A stretch of 42,303 nucleotides of DNA, from the NCBI GenBank assembly GCA_016215105.1, contig JACRLJ010000014.1, positions 17,506 to 59,808 on the forward strand, read 5' to 3'. The stretch is from Candidatus Hydrogenedentota bacterium. Lineage in GTDB: Bacteria; Hydrogenedentota; Hydrogenedentia; Hydrogenedentales; SLHB01. Under the pieces are notes generated by a model that was not told where the DNA came from, did not search any database, and saw only the letters and a program-made list of their open reading frames with translations. The position numbers were made by a program, and so were the translations under genes. How positions within the stretch are numbered: the stretch's first letter is position 1; every line of letters begins with the position of its first letter. This document shows positions 9,601 through 16,847 of the stretch, one piece after another.

Positions 9601-11176
9601 GGCGTTGCGCAACGAGTTGGAAGCGACCTGCACGCTGGCGCCGCGCCGCTGGTATTACGGAACACTCATTCTCAACAGGTCCTTTGTGGACATCCAGATG
9701 GCCAAGACGGTGCGGACGGTCTCCGCGCTGGTGGGGCTCACGGCGCAGGAGACCCAATTCGAGGATGTGCGCTCGGCGCTGATTGGCAAGAGCCAGTGGC
9801 TCTCTCCCGACATCCAAGGTGAGGAGCCGAAGGCGGAAGTGCTGCTGCCCCTAAACCTCGCGGCCGAGTTCACAAGCAAGAGGCTCAGCAAGAAAGAACA
9901 AGACGATGAGTTGACCGGCGCCGAGAAGGAACGGATCGCGGACGGATTGCTTGGAAAAGAAGTCAAGATGTTGGGCCGCACCTTTACCGTGGCGGGAGTA
10001 TTCGACTGGAAGAAGATGAATGACCTCGTGGACATTGACGGAGAAAGCCTCAGTCCATATGACCCGCTGCAAATGGAGAAGAAAGCCCAGGAAGAGGGCA
10101 CGGCCGATCCCGAATCCGTTCAGCGCTACATTCATCACTCGTTCCGCGACGTGGTGGTTACGTCAGAGCCAATCCTTAGTCACTTAGGCGGCGACCTGCG
10201 ATCCATTGCGGTGCTTCCGAAAGATCCGGACACGTTGGAGGATTTGCTGGCAAGCCTGGTCCGCCGCATGGATTTCGTGCTGTTCGCAAATCTCGACGGG
10301 AAGTCCACGTTGCTCAGCAGCCGGGACGCAACGCGCATCTCCGAAATCTGGAACCTGATCGTACTGATGGCGATCGCGGGTCTCATTGTCTTCAACACGA
10401 TGCTGGGCTCGGTATTCGAGCGCACAAAGGAAATCGGAACTTACACCGCGCTTGGCATTGCGCCCTCGCACATTGGCCGTTTGTTCATGGTCGAGGCAGC
10501 CGTGTTCTCGGTGATCGGCGTGATGGCCGGCTATGTGCTCGGCCAGACCGTTTCGCGGGTGGTAACCATGGTCAACGTGCCCGCGCTAAACGCGCTGAAC
10601 CTGAATTACAGTTCCCTGGCGGGCGTCGGCGCGTGCATCGTGGTCATGGCTATGGTCATGCTGTCGTCGCTCTACCCGGCGCGAAAAGCGTCTCAATTGG
10701 GCGTCCCTGACATCGAGCGCCGGTGGAAGCTCCCCGTCACCAAACAGGCGGATATCACGCTCGAATTGCCTTTCACGGTTTCCCCGCGCGAGGCGCCCGG
10801 ACTCGTGGCCTTCCTGAAAGAGTACCTGGACTCGCACGTGGACGTGTCGGTCGGCGGATTCTACGTGGAAAACGTCAAGGCTGGACCGCAGGCCGCCGAG
10901 GGAGTCGGGACGGGCGTCACCGCGCAGTTTTGGTTGACTCCGTTTGACCTGGGTGTCAGCCAGTTCACCACGTTCACGCTGCATCCCCTCGAGGACATGG
11001 ACGTGTGCGGGGTGCAAGTACGCATCGAACGGTTGAGCGGTGACGCGGGCTCGTGGCGCCGTGCAAATGGTCATTTCATGACGTCCATGCGCAGCCAGTT
11101 CCTCATGTGGCGCAACCTCTCCCCCGCCGCCCGCTCCGGCTACGTCGAACGCGGAAAGGACTACGCGCTGGCATGA
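6620..11176 (+). CDS. Giant fusion: PA + M28-peptidase-like domain + FtsX/MacB-type permease
   Basis: A 1518-residue membrane protein. Order: N-terminal membrane anchor (about 8-27); a protease-associated-like insert (about 145-240); an M28 aminopeptidase-like domain (about 252-480); an unassigned extracytoplasmic region (490-810); three membrane helices (814-892); then a four-helix FtsX permease (first helix about 935-955 after ANMRRRKARTVL, later helices about 1243-1263, 1288-1307, 1335-1355 with the phrase FERTKEIGTYTALG) and a soluble C-terminal domain. The M28 fold is clear (AALLELAKIV, GTPGDTSVNIDNL) but the zinc sites are eroded: HYD is Y276-Y277-D278, the bridging Asp is E291, the Glu-Glu pair is H323-F324, and the final His is gone. 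Likely a non-hydrolytic binding module tied to a permease. No ABC ATPase is nearby. It starts 43 nt after the first transporter and its stop overlaps the next start as ATGA. Confidence 0.75.
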   Translation: MKTTLHIVWWTIAAALAVAVQVYLSYWATQTEKDPNLQETAQFATSDYPGIAARITSEGLQAHITALSSIPSRLTGTEGCDRAAKYIADQFRALGAGEPRVHEFPVTVPVFTRCELKTAQGAYPIHPVYPNGMCPAAVPKDGLSTRLIYGGYGRLGSLDGKDVQGATVLVETGAREPWLYLIDLGARAVVFVENGRSARALEDFTQTGSSQNVPRFWMTAKEAKPLIDRLKKQDMDATLYSDARWEQRTGKNLWIDIPGVSKAEHNRSERIVLESYYDSFSFVPDLAPGAEQACGIAALLELAKIVKDHPFEKTVRVLAMSGHFQALEGPRRYIWDEVGQYDSPMRDVSPQDYDAFLGLDLSSNGARVGLFFGGTFYQRTTTTLRPQLSDLGRRATQYAGEIAKALDTDPALAFVDTINPTLGMDWPSFMPTPLALDHEAALLAGVPSVSFVTTNDTRYFTGTPGDTSVNIDNLVTQTQTLACLLPNAFNVEGRYLKRSLARSACELNGRVVSFDPKTSYLPDKPRPNALVRIRTQWGFDMFHAGVAMQPIVTADERGEFGVPGMAIKEEAWALQQAGVAAEPFVVEEGAITWAADYGQMGKESYPITTTMVQKQMDLMCVVFPCKTLDLYNLIDPRTFMYLNTLEVLDAANESKPPVFGTTIVDSTWLAYSSPTATVYAAPGSRLKLAVGPGLAQKRMLLLNVPETKPANEVFNTGEGFSVDETPAIHQSYLQSARDMWRLDESRIGFFGSRGIENARVERLHALAGEALEKSQAALTGKRYQEHFVEARRALSLESRAYPDVLGMANDVVRGLVFYLVLLVPFAFAMERLFLAGRRIETRILGIAGIFLLMFLALRFTHPAFQIVLSPMVVLLGFVVAVLSTVVISIVMAKLEALVSIQKTAQEGEHESGVQAVSGFALALEMGIANMRRRKARTVLTSITLIVLTFSVLSFASVTAQLRTQQYVYEEGATPYKGVLLRTRNWAPFPFDTFAALRNELEATCTLAPRRWYYGTLILNRSFVDIQMAKTVRTVSALVGLTAQETQFEDVRSALIGKSQWLSPDIQGEEPKAEVLLPLNLAAEFTSKRLSKKEQDDELTGAEKERIADGLLGKEVKMLGRTFTVAGVFDWKKMNDLVDIDGESLSPYDPLQMEKKAQEEGTADPESVQRYIHHSFRDVVVTSEPILSHLGGDLRSIAVLPKDPDTLEDLLASLVRRMDFVLFANLDGKSTLLSSRDATRISEIWNLIVLMAIAGLIVFNTMLGSVFERTKEIGTYTALGIAPSHIGRLFMVEAAVFSVIGVMAGYVLGQTVSRVVTMVNVPALNALNLNYSSLAGVGACIVVMAMVMLSSLYPARKASQLGVPDIERRWKLPVTKQADITLELPFTVSPREAPGLVAFLKEYLDSHVDVSVGGFYVENVKAGPQAAEGVGTGVTAQFWLTPFDLGVSQFTTFTLHPLEDMDVCGVQVRIERLSGDAGSWRRANGHFMTSMRSQFLMWRNLSPAARSGYVERGKDYALA

Positions 11177-13119
11177 CAACACTCGATAATACGGACAGCG
11201 CACGAGCCCCGGCGGAGACGGACTACGAAAGCGGCTTCTCGATCCGCACGATGATCGGCGCGGTTTTCGTGGGCCTGGTGATGATGCCGGGAACGATCTA
11301 TCTCAGCCTGGTCGCGGGTTCCGGCCTGGGGCCCGCGGCGCAGTGGGTGACGATTATTCTGTTCACCGAAATCGCGCGGCGCTCGTTCACGACCTTAAAG
11401 CGGCAGGAAGTCTACATCCTCTACTACATGGCCGCGGCTCTCGCGACGACCGGCGGGCCTTTCGGCGGAATGATCTTCAATCAGTATTTGGCGCAGAGTC
11501 CGCAGGCCATCGGATTCGGTATCGCGGATCAGTTGCCCGAGTGGATTGTGCCTAGTCGGTTCTCGGAAGGCATTGTTGGCCGCAATCTGCTTCACGCGGA
11601 TTGGCGCATCCCCATTCTGCTGACCGCGCTGCTGTGGACGGTCGGCCGGGTCACGTCGTTGACCATGGGTTACGCGCTGTTCCGCGTGACCGCGGATATC
11701 GAGAAACTGTCCTTCCCGCTGGCGCCTATCGCGGCGGAAGGCGCCACCGCGCTCGCCGAGACGACGGGCAAGAAAGAGTCCTGGCGCTGGAACGTGTTTA
11801 GCGTGGGCGCGGCGATAGGGCTGGTGTTCGGCGGAGTCTACATCGGCATCCCGGGCTTCACCGGCGTATTGTTGTCCAAGCCCCTGCAAATCATTCCGAT
11901 TCCCTTCGTGGACCTCACGCAAACGACCGAGCACGTGCTTCCCGCCGCGCTGGCGGGGGTGAGCGTGGACCTCGGCGCGTTTATCGTCGGCATGCTGCTT
12001 CCGTTTGCGATGGTGGCGGGGACGTTCGTGGCGGCGGTCACGAGCGCGTTTGTGGCGAATCCGATTCTGCAGCGCAACGGTTTCTTGCCGCACTGGAAAC
12101 CGGGCATGTCGCTGATCCCGACGAAGATCGCGGTGGACTTCGATTTCTGGATGAGCGTCGGGATCGGGGCGTCGTTGTGCGTGGCGCTGATCGGCGTCTA
12201 CAAGATTCTGCAGACCTTTCTGCGAAAACGCGAGCCGTCCGAGCGCGGCCTGTTTGAGCCGCCACCGGGGCGCGGCGACATTCGCCTGCACTGGTGCATT
12301 CTGTTGTACATAGTCGCCAGCGTGGGGTACATTTTGTTGTGCCGCAAACTGCTTCGGCAAGACCAGTTTCCGATGTTCATGCTGGTCGCCTATGCGCTCA
12401 TCATCACACCGGCGATTTCGTATATCAGCGCGCGCATGATCGGATTGACCGGCAGCCCTGTGGCTTTCCCCTTCCTGCGCGAAGGCACGATCATACTTTC
12501 GGGGTACCGCGGCGTGGATATATGGTACGCGCCGCTGCCGCTCGCCGACCACGGCCTTTCCGCGCAGATGTTCCGCGAATTGACTTTGACGCGGACGAAG
12601 TTCTCGAGCTTGGTGAAGATCGAACTGTTTATGCTGCCCATCGCGTTGGTGTGCAGCTTCCTATTCTGGGCCTTCTTCTGGAATATCGAATCCATCCCGT
12701 CGGCGACGTATCCCTTCACCGCCAAGATGTGGCCTCTCACCGCGACCTACCAGTGCCTGTTCATGACCGCCACCAGCGGCGGCAACAATTGGCTGCTCGA
12801 AGCCATCAAAGCCAAATACGTCCTCGGCGGAGTGGGCCTCGGGTTTGGATTGCTCGGCGCCACCACCCTCGCGGGGGCCACTCCCCTCTTCTTTTACGGG
12901 ATGATCGGCGGACTCGGCGCCATCCCTAACGCGGCCATCCCCATGTTCCTCGGCGCGCTCGTAGGCCGCCGCTTTTTCGAGCGGAAATACGGCATCGAGA
13001 CTTGGCGCCGTTACACGCCTGTGCTGGCGGCGGGTTACGCCTGCGGCGTGGGACTGATCGGCATGCTCGCCGTGGCCTTCGCGATGGTGGCGAAGAGCGT
13101 GTCGTCGCTGCCGTTTTAG
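11173..13119 (+). CDS. OPT-like polytopic transporter, second copy
   Basis: A 648-residue protein with many membrane helices, related in layout to the first transporter of this operon (for example IEKLSFPLAPIAAEG near residue 185, compared with EKLSYPVIQVP in the other). A soluble N-terminal tail of about 25 residues precedes the first helix. The ATG at 11173 overlaps the stop of the fusion gene (ATGA), implying translational coupling; the reading frame is open further upstream but only inside the fusion gene. Its last 45 codons (from YGIETWRRYTP to the stop) are duplicated in decayed form at 14508-14648. Substrate unknown; peptides are a guess from the OPT relationship and from the peptidase-like partner. 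Confidence 0.65.
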   Translation: MTTLDNTDSARAPAETDYESGFSIRTMIGAVFVGLVMMPGTIYLSLVAGSGLGPAAQWVTIILFTEIARRSFTTLKRQEVYILYYMAAALATTGGPFGGMIFNQYLAQSPQAIGFGIADQLPEWIVPSRFSEGIVGRNLLHADWRIPILLTALLWTVGRVTSLTMGYALFRVTADIEKLSFPLAPIAAEGATALAETTGKKESWRWNVFSVGAAIGLVFGGVYIGIPGFTGVLLSKPLQIIPIPFVDLTQTTEHVLPAALAGVSVDLGAFIVGMLLPFAMVAGTFVAAVTSAFVANPILQRNGFLPHWKPGMSLIPTKIAVDFDFWMSVGIGASLCVALIGVYKILQTFLRKREPSERGLFEPPPGRGDIRLHWCILLYIVASVGYILLCRKLLRQDQFPMFMLVAYALIITPAISYISARMIGLTGSPVAFPFLREGTIILSGYRGVDIWYAPLPLADHGLSAQMFRELTLTRTKFSSLVKIELFMLPIALVCSFLFWAFFWNIESIPSATYPFTAKMWPLTATYQCLFMTATSGGNNWLLEAIKAKYVLGGVGLGFGLLGATTLAGATPLFFYGMIGGLGAIPNAAIPMFLGALVGRRFFERKYGIETWRRYTPVLAAGYACGVGLIGMLAVAFAMVAKSVSSLPF

Positions 13120-13204
13120 GTTTATTGCCGGTCAAGTGTAACCGTACTGTGTGGTCCGTGAATTACCGGAAACCTTCACCAGTCTTGCTTTCCGAGGCCA
13201 CGGC

Positions 13205-13260
13205 TTGACCTTTTCCGGTCTTTCGGCTATATTGCATTCAGAATGAAATATAGCCGAAAG
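13205..13260 (+). promoter_or_regulatory. Sigma-70-type promoter with an embedded long inverted repeat (operator)
   Basis: TTGACC (13205-13210), a 17-bp spacer and TATATT (13228-13233) form a good promoter for the ATPase gene at 13272. The -10 box lies inside the left arm of a perfect 14-bp inverted repeat, CTTTCGGCTATATT at 13220-13233 and its complement at 13247-13260; an inner CATTC/GAATG pair extends the symmetry. The right arm covers the expected transcription start. A dimeric regulator, possibly the ATPase itself, could occlude the promoter here. Confidence 0.6.
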
Positions 13261-13271
13261 GGTTGCGCGTC

Positions 13272-14495
13272 ATGTATCTCAAACGGACCCTCGAGACCTT
13301 CTTCCCCAAAGCGGCCGCGCAGTTTCCTGTGATGCTGGTGAACGGCGCGCGGCAAGTGGGAAAGACGACCTTTCTCCGGCGGCTCGCCAAGTCTAGCCGG
13401 ACCTATATTACGCTGGACGATCCGATGGCGCTTAGCTTGGCTAAGGAAGAGCCTGCGCTATTCATGCAGCGATTTCCTCCACCGGTGCTCATCGACGAAA
13501 TCCAGTATGCGCCGGAACTGCTTCCCTATATCAAGATGGCGGTGGACAGGGATCGAACGGCGGGGGCTTTCTGGCTGACGGGATCGCAGCAATTTCACCT
13601 GATGCGCGGCGTCTCCGAATCGCTGGCGGGCCGCATCGCTGTGGTGGAGCTTCTGGGTTTTGCGCGGAGGGAACGCATGGCCGGGCGTCAAGCGTTCGCG
13701 CCGTTCCTGCCCGTTCCCAAGGAGATTCAGCGGCGCTTGCGATCGGGCGGGACACTCTCCTTGCCCCAGCTCTACGCGATGATTTGGCGCGGCTCATTTC
13801 CGGCCATAGCCGTATCCGCCAAGATGGACCGGGACCTCTTCTACAGTTCGTACGTGCAGACCTACCTTCAACGGGATATTCGCGACTTGGCCCGCGTCGG
13901 TGACGAGATGGCCTTCTTGAGGTTCTTGCGCGCCACCGCGGCTCGTTCCGGGCAGCTCTTGAACCTGGCGGATCTCGCGCGTGACGCGGACGTGGCGCAT
14001 AACACCGCAAAACAGTGGCTTTCGATCTTGCAGACTTCAGGAATAATCTATTTGCTCGAACCCTACTTCACAAATCGCACGAAACGCTTGGTGAAGGCGC
14101 CTAAACTCTATTTCCTGGACTCCGGTCTGTGCGCGTATCTGACCGAATGGTCCAGTCCGGAAACACTCGAGGCCGGAGCCATGTCCGGCGCGATACTCGA
14201 GACATGGATTCTCTCCGAGATTCTCAAGTCGTGGCGCCACAATGGGCGTCACGCCCCATTTTTCTACTATCGAGACCGGGACCAGAAAGAGATTGACCTG
14301 CTCATCGTACAGGATGGGACGCTTTATCCTCTGGAGTTCAAGAAGACCGCGTCCCCCGATAAGGATGCAGTCAGCCACTTCCGGCTTCTGGAGAAACTGA
14401 AGATGCCCGTCGGCCCCGGGGGTGTCGTTTGTCTGGCCGCCGAGTACCTTCCACTGACGGACGCCGCAAGCGCCATTCCCATCAGCGCGCTCTGA
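13272..14495 (+). CDS. AAA ATPase with DUF4143 domain
   Basis: A 407-residue cytoplasmic ATPase. The N-terminal AAA part has a Walker A (GARQVGKTTF, about residue 23), a Walker B (PVLIDEIQYAPEL, about 72) and a sensor-like LTGSQQF. The DUF4143 part follows: YLQRDIRDLARVGD near 195, a winged-helix-like stretch (NLADLARDADVAHNTAKQW), then a nuclease-like fold with YFLDSGLCAYLT and KEIDLLIVQDGTLYPLEFKK, resembling a PD-(D/E)XK core. Family members are common, sporadically distributed and of unclear role. The ATG at 13272 is preceded by AAAGGG; a TTG three codons earlier is possible. The gene sits alone between a transporter and a decayed piece of a transporter copy, suggesting a later arrival. 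Confidence 0.85.
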   Translation: MYLKRTLETFFPKAAAQFPVMLVNGARQVGKTTFLRRLAKSSRTYITLDDPMALSLAKEEPALFMQRFPPPVLIDEIQYAPELLPYIKMAVDRDRTAGAFWLTGSQQFHLMRGVSESLAGRIAVVELLGFARRERMAGRQAFAPFLPVPKEIQRRLRSGGTLSLPQLYAMIWRGSFPAIAVSAKMDRDLFYSSYVQTYLQRDIRDLARVGDEMAFLRFLRATAARSGQLLNLADLARDADVAHNTAKQWLSILQTSGIIYLLEPYFTNRTKRLVKAPKLYFLDSGLCAYLTEWSSPETLEAGAMSGAILETWILSEILKSWRHNGRHAPFFYYRDRDQKEIDLLIVQDGTLYPLEFKKTASPDKDAVSHFRLLEKLKMPVGPGGVVCLAAEYLPLTDAASAIPISAL

Positions 14496-14507
14496 CCCGG
14501 CGATCCC

Positions 14508-14648
14508 GAACGAAAAATGCGGCATCGAAACCTGACGCCGCTACACCCCCTTCCACGCCGCCGGCTACGCCTGCGGCGTGGGCTTGATCGGCATGCTGGC
14601 GGTGGCGTTCGCGATGGCGGCGAAGAGCGTGTCGTCGCTGCCGTCTAG
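14508..14648 (+). pseudogene. Decayed 3' fragment of a second-transporter paralogue
   Basis: This stretch aligns with the last 45 codons of the transporter ending at 13119 (roughly 80% identical by eye). Read in the matching frame it gives GIET, a stop in place of Trp (TGG to TGA), then RRYTPFHAAGYACGVGLIG and MLAVAFAMAAKSVSSLP; the native stop TAG has become AGA, and a 1-nt insertion breaks the frame near 14515. Most other differences are synonymous third-position changes, so the copy apparently diverged as a working gene before being truncated. The remaining 500-odd codons are absent. Confidence 0.85.
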
Positions 14649-14694
14649 AGTGCTGCTCATTTCCCGCAAGATAACTCAGTCGTACCGTAGCCGG

Positions 14695-16395
14695 TTACTG
14701 CGTCGACTTGTCTGACGACTTTTCAACCTGCTGTTGTGAAATGATTCGCTCCATCCTTGCGAACACGGTCCGCTGCACTGGTTCCACGGCAATGGCACGT
14801 CCGCGTTGTTTCTCCAGTTTTGTCGGGCTGGACTTTATACTACCGAGCGTTTCCTGCGCCTTCGTCAGTTGGTCGAGTTGTTCCGCCCGCAGTTCCGCAA
14901 GTGTCCGTCGGCGATTGGCTGAATAGGATGCCTTCGCTTCTTCCGTGCTGAGATCTCGTGATTGCTCTATCAAGAGTCTGTTCGTGAGCGCGTCTAATGA
15001 ATCAACGTAATATATCCGAGCGTAGATCACATCGCGTTCGTACGGATCATCAATCTGGAAGACTGGCAGCATGACCTCCCGTAGCTTCTTCAGGCGTTCG
15101 TCCGACGGCCAGGAAAAGACATCATTCACGACATTCGTATAAATGTGCGCAAGATACCCGCGGAGATAGACGTTGGCGTCTATCTCACCCTGGCGAGATT
15201 CGCGCCAGGTTTCAGGAAGATGCTCCCAATCACGCGGATAGGTAGTAAGCCATCGGTTAGCTACTGCTTCCAGTTCATCTTTGAGACTCAAGCTTCCAGC
15301 CAGCAGAACATGGTGCATGGTGATCCACCGGACCAACTCAAACGGCAGACCATGGGCTTCCGCCAGTTCCCTGCAAATCTTGATTCGCTCCCGATAATCG
15401 TGTGTGGACGTATCCGAAAGGTCCTCGCATTTGGCGTATATCTCGTCCGAAATCTCATTTCGTGATTGCATATCCTCGAAATTGGGCTTGATGGCCGCAA
15501 GGCGTTGATAGTCCAGCACAGGTAGAATCTCATATGCGGTTGGCTCTCGACTGTTGAGAGAACTGAGCAGTGGAGAGGGAGCAAAATCTACTTGCACCTT
15601 TGGAGAATCCTCTATTCCGGCCAGGCGCTTCTTCGCCATATCTAAACGTCCTTTGACAAGGATCTTATACGGCTCTTTCTCGCCGCGCCTGGCCAGTATC
15701 GAGGGAAGCCATTTCACCGCAAAGCCCGGATCGTTGTGGGATATGCAGCTGGACGCCTTAGAGCGTAGCGTGTCCACGACGATGTCCGGGTCGTCCTTGA
15801 GAAGTGGGCTCGGGTCGCTGAGTCTCGACCCCGCAGCACGAAGGGCCCAAAACTCTGGCCGCTCCGTTGAAAGCACATAATCCCAATCACGCTTGTCGCC
15901 CGACTTAACTAATATAGTGAGGCACATCGTTATCAAGTTTTCATGGGGAATGAAATCAATTACTTGAGGCAGGGGAAGTTCCAATGTGCGTTTCGCGAGC
16001 GCAGAAAGCCTCGGCTCGGGGGCGATAATACTCCTTAGCGTGCCAAGCGCGCCTTCGCCAATGCGCCAAATCGCCTCTGGATCGTGCGCTAGCTTATGCT
16101 CCATAAGGCTGAAGATTCCCTCAACCAGATAGGATTCGAGGGGTACGACAGACTTGTCATATTGGTCGACTACTTTGGAGCGCCAAAGCTCCTGTTCAGT
16201 TGAAGACAAGCGGGGATAATCTCGTACCGCCGCTGCCAGGGCCTTCAATTCTTCGCGCGCTTGGTTGATATCCACGTTCGAAGGGTCTGCCGTTAGCGAC
16301 GGTAGGTCAAACTGCGCCAGCGCGACGCTTGCACAAAGTACTGTCGCGCCAAATACGCCAATGCATCGCCGTTGTATCGCGTCCGTTGAATACAT
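14695..16395 (-). CDS. Exported protein of unknown function, helical
   Basis: A 566-residue protein beginning with a signal peptide (basic DAIQRRC, hydrophobic IGVFGATVLCASVALA, cleavage likely after ALA). The rest is soluble, Leu/Ala/Glu-rich and predominantly helical in appearance, possibly HEAT-like repeats, with no catalytic motif I recognise. The C-terminus (from about 490) is charged and coiled-coil-like (RRTLAELRAEQLDQLTKAQE). AAGGGGA lies about 6 nt before the ATG. Base composition is a little less GC-rich than its neighbours. It is monocistronic and convergent with the ATPase region. Function unknown; confidence refers to the gene being real. Confidence 0.75.
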   Translation of the reverse strand: MYSTDAIQRRCIGVFGATVLCASVALAQFDLPSLTADPSNVDINQAREELKALAAAVRDYPRLSSTEQELWRSKVVDQYDKSVVPLESYLVEGIFSLMEHKLAHDPEAIWRIGEGALGTLRSIIAPEPRLSALAKRTLELPLPQVIDFIPHENLITMCLTILVKSGDKRDWDYVLSTERPEFWALRAAGSRLSDPSPLLKDDPDIVVDTLRSKASSCISHNDPGFAVKWLPSILARRGEKEPYKILVKGRLDMAKKRLAGIEDSPKVQVDFAPSPLLSSLNSREPTAYEILPVLDYQRLAAIKPNFEDMQSRNEISDEIYAKCEDLSDTSTHDYRERIKICRELAEAHGLPFELVRWITMHHVLLAGSLSLKDELEAVANRWLTTYPRDWEHLPETWRESRQGEIDANVYLRGYLAHIYTNVVNDVFSWPSDERLKKLREVMLPVFQIDDPYERDVIYARIYYVDSLDALTNRLLIEQSRDLSTEEAKASYSANRRRTLAELRAEQLDQLTKAQETLGSIKSSPTKLEKQRGRAIAVEPVQRTVFARMERIISQQQVEKSSDKSTQ

Positions 16396-16481
16396 ATTTC
16401 GATTCCCCTTGTGATCGGGCCGATGCGCGCTCTGATGGCCACGTTCTCACATTGAGTTGTGCGACTCTCAGCATGCCCTCT

Positions 16482-16511
16482 GATATAGTGAGCGCCCCGA
16501 GATTGTCTCGG
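16482..16511 (-). promoter_or_regulatory. Putative promoter with palindrome upstream of the exported protein
   Basis: On the minus strand GAGACA (16504-16509) and TATATC (16482-16487), 16 bp apart, could form a promoter for the gene starting at 16395. A perfect palindrome, CCGAGA-TTG-TCTCGG (16497-16511), covers the -35. The rest of the 452-bp gap 16396-16847 shows no coding region or RNA gene I can support; only minor stems such as TTTGG/CCAAA near 16800. Confidence 0.35.
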
Positions 16512-16847
16512 CATACGCGTCGCAGACATGCGATCACGCTTATCCTTTCACCCTGATCTCGATCTCCCGAGTCCAACGATTTATCCACTTTTCTGGCACA
16601 AGGATCAAGTCCACTAAAGCGCTTAGCCGGCCTCAGTCGCACGGCTTTCGGAGACAGACCGCGACGCCACCATTTCGGCATTGTCTCAATTCGTGGAATA
16701 CCTCCGCACGGTACGAAGCTCCAGGATACTGAGAAGCAGCTGTCGCCGACGCGGTATGTGTCTTGGTCATGTGCATAGAATACAGGGTTCTATCGTCCGT
16801 TTGGTCAGCTTGAGCCAAATAACAACTTCGCGTTGAGCGCGCTCTGC

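Noticed and set aside
11395-12552. 385-codon open frame antisense to the second transporter
   Set aside because: Arg/His/Gln-rich low-quality protein lying wholly opposite a well-supported membrane protein gene; typical of GC-rich antisense frames.
13220-14648. Idea that the DUF4143 gene is part of an insertion sequence
   Set aside because: No transposase, no terminal inverted repeats at both ends and no target-site duplication; the flanking similarity is a gene-tail duplication.
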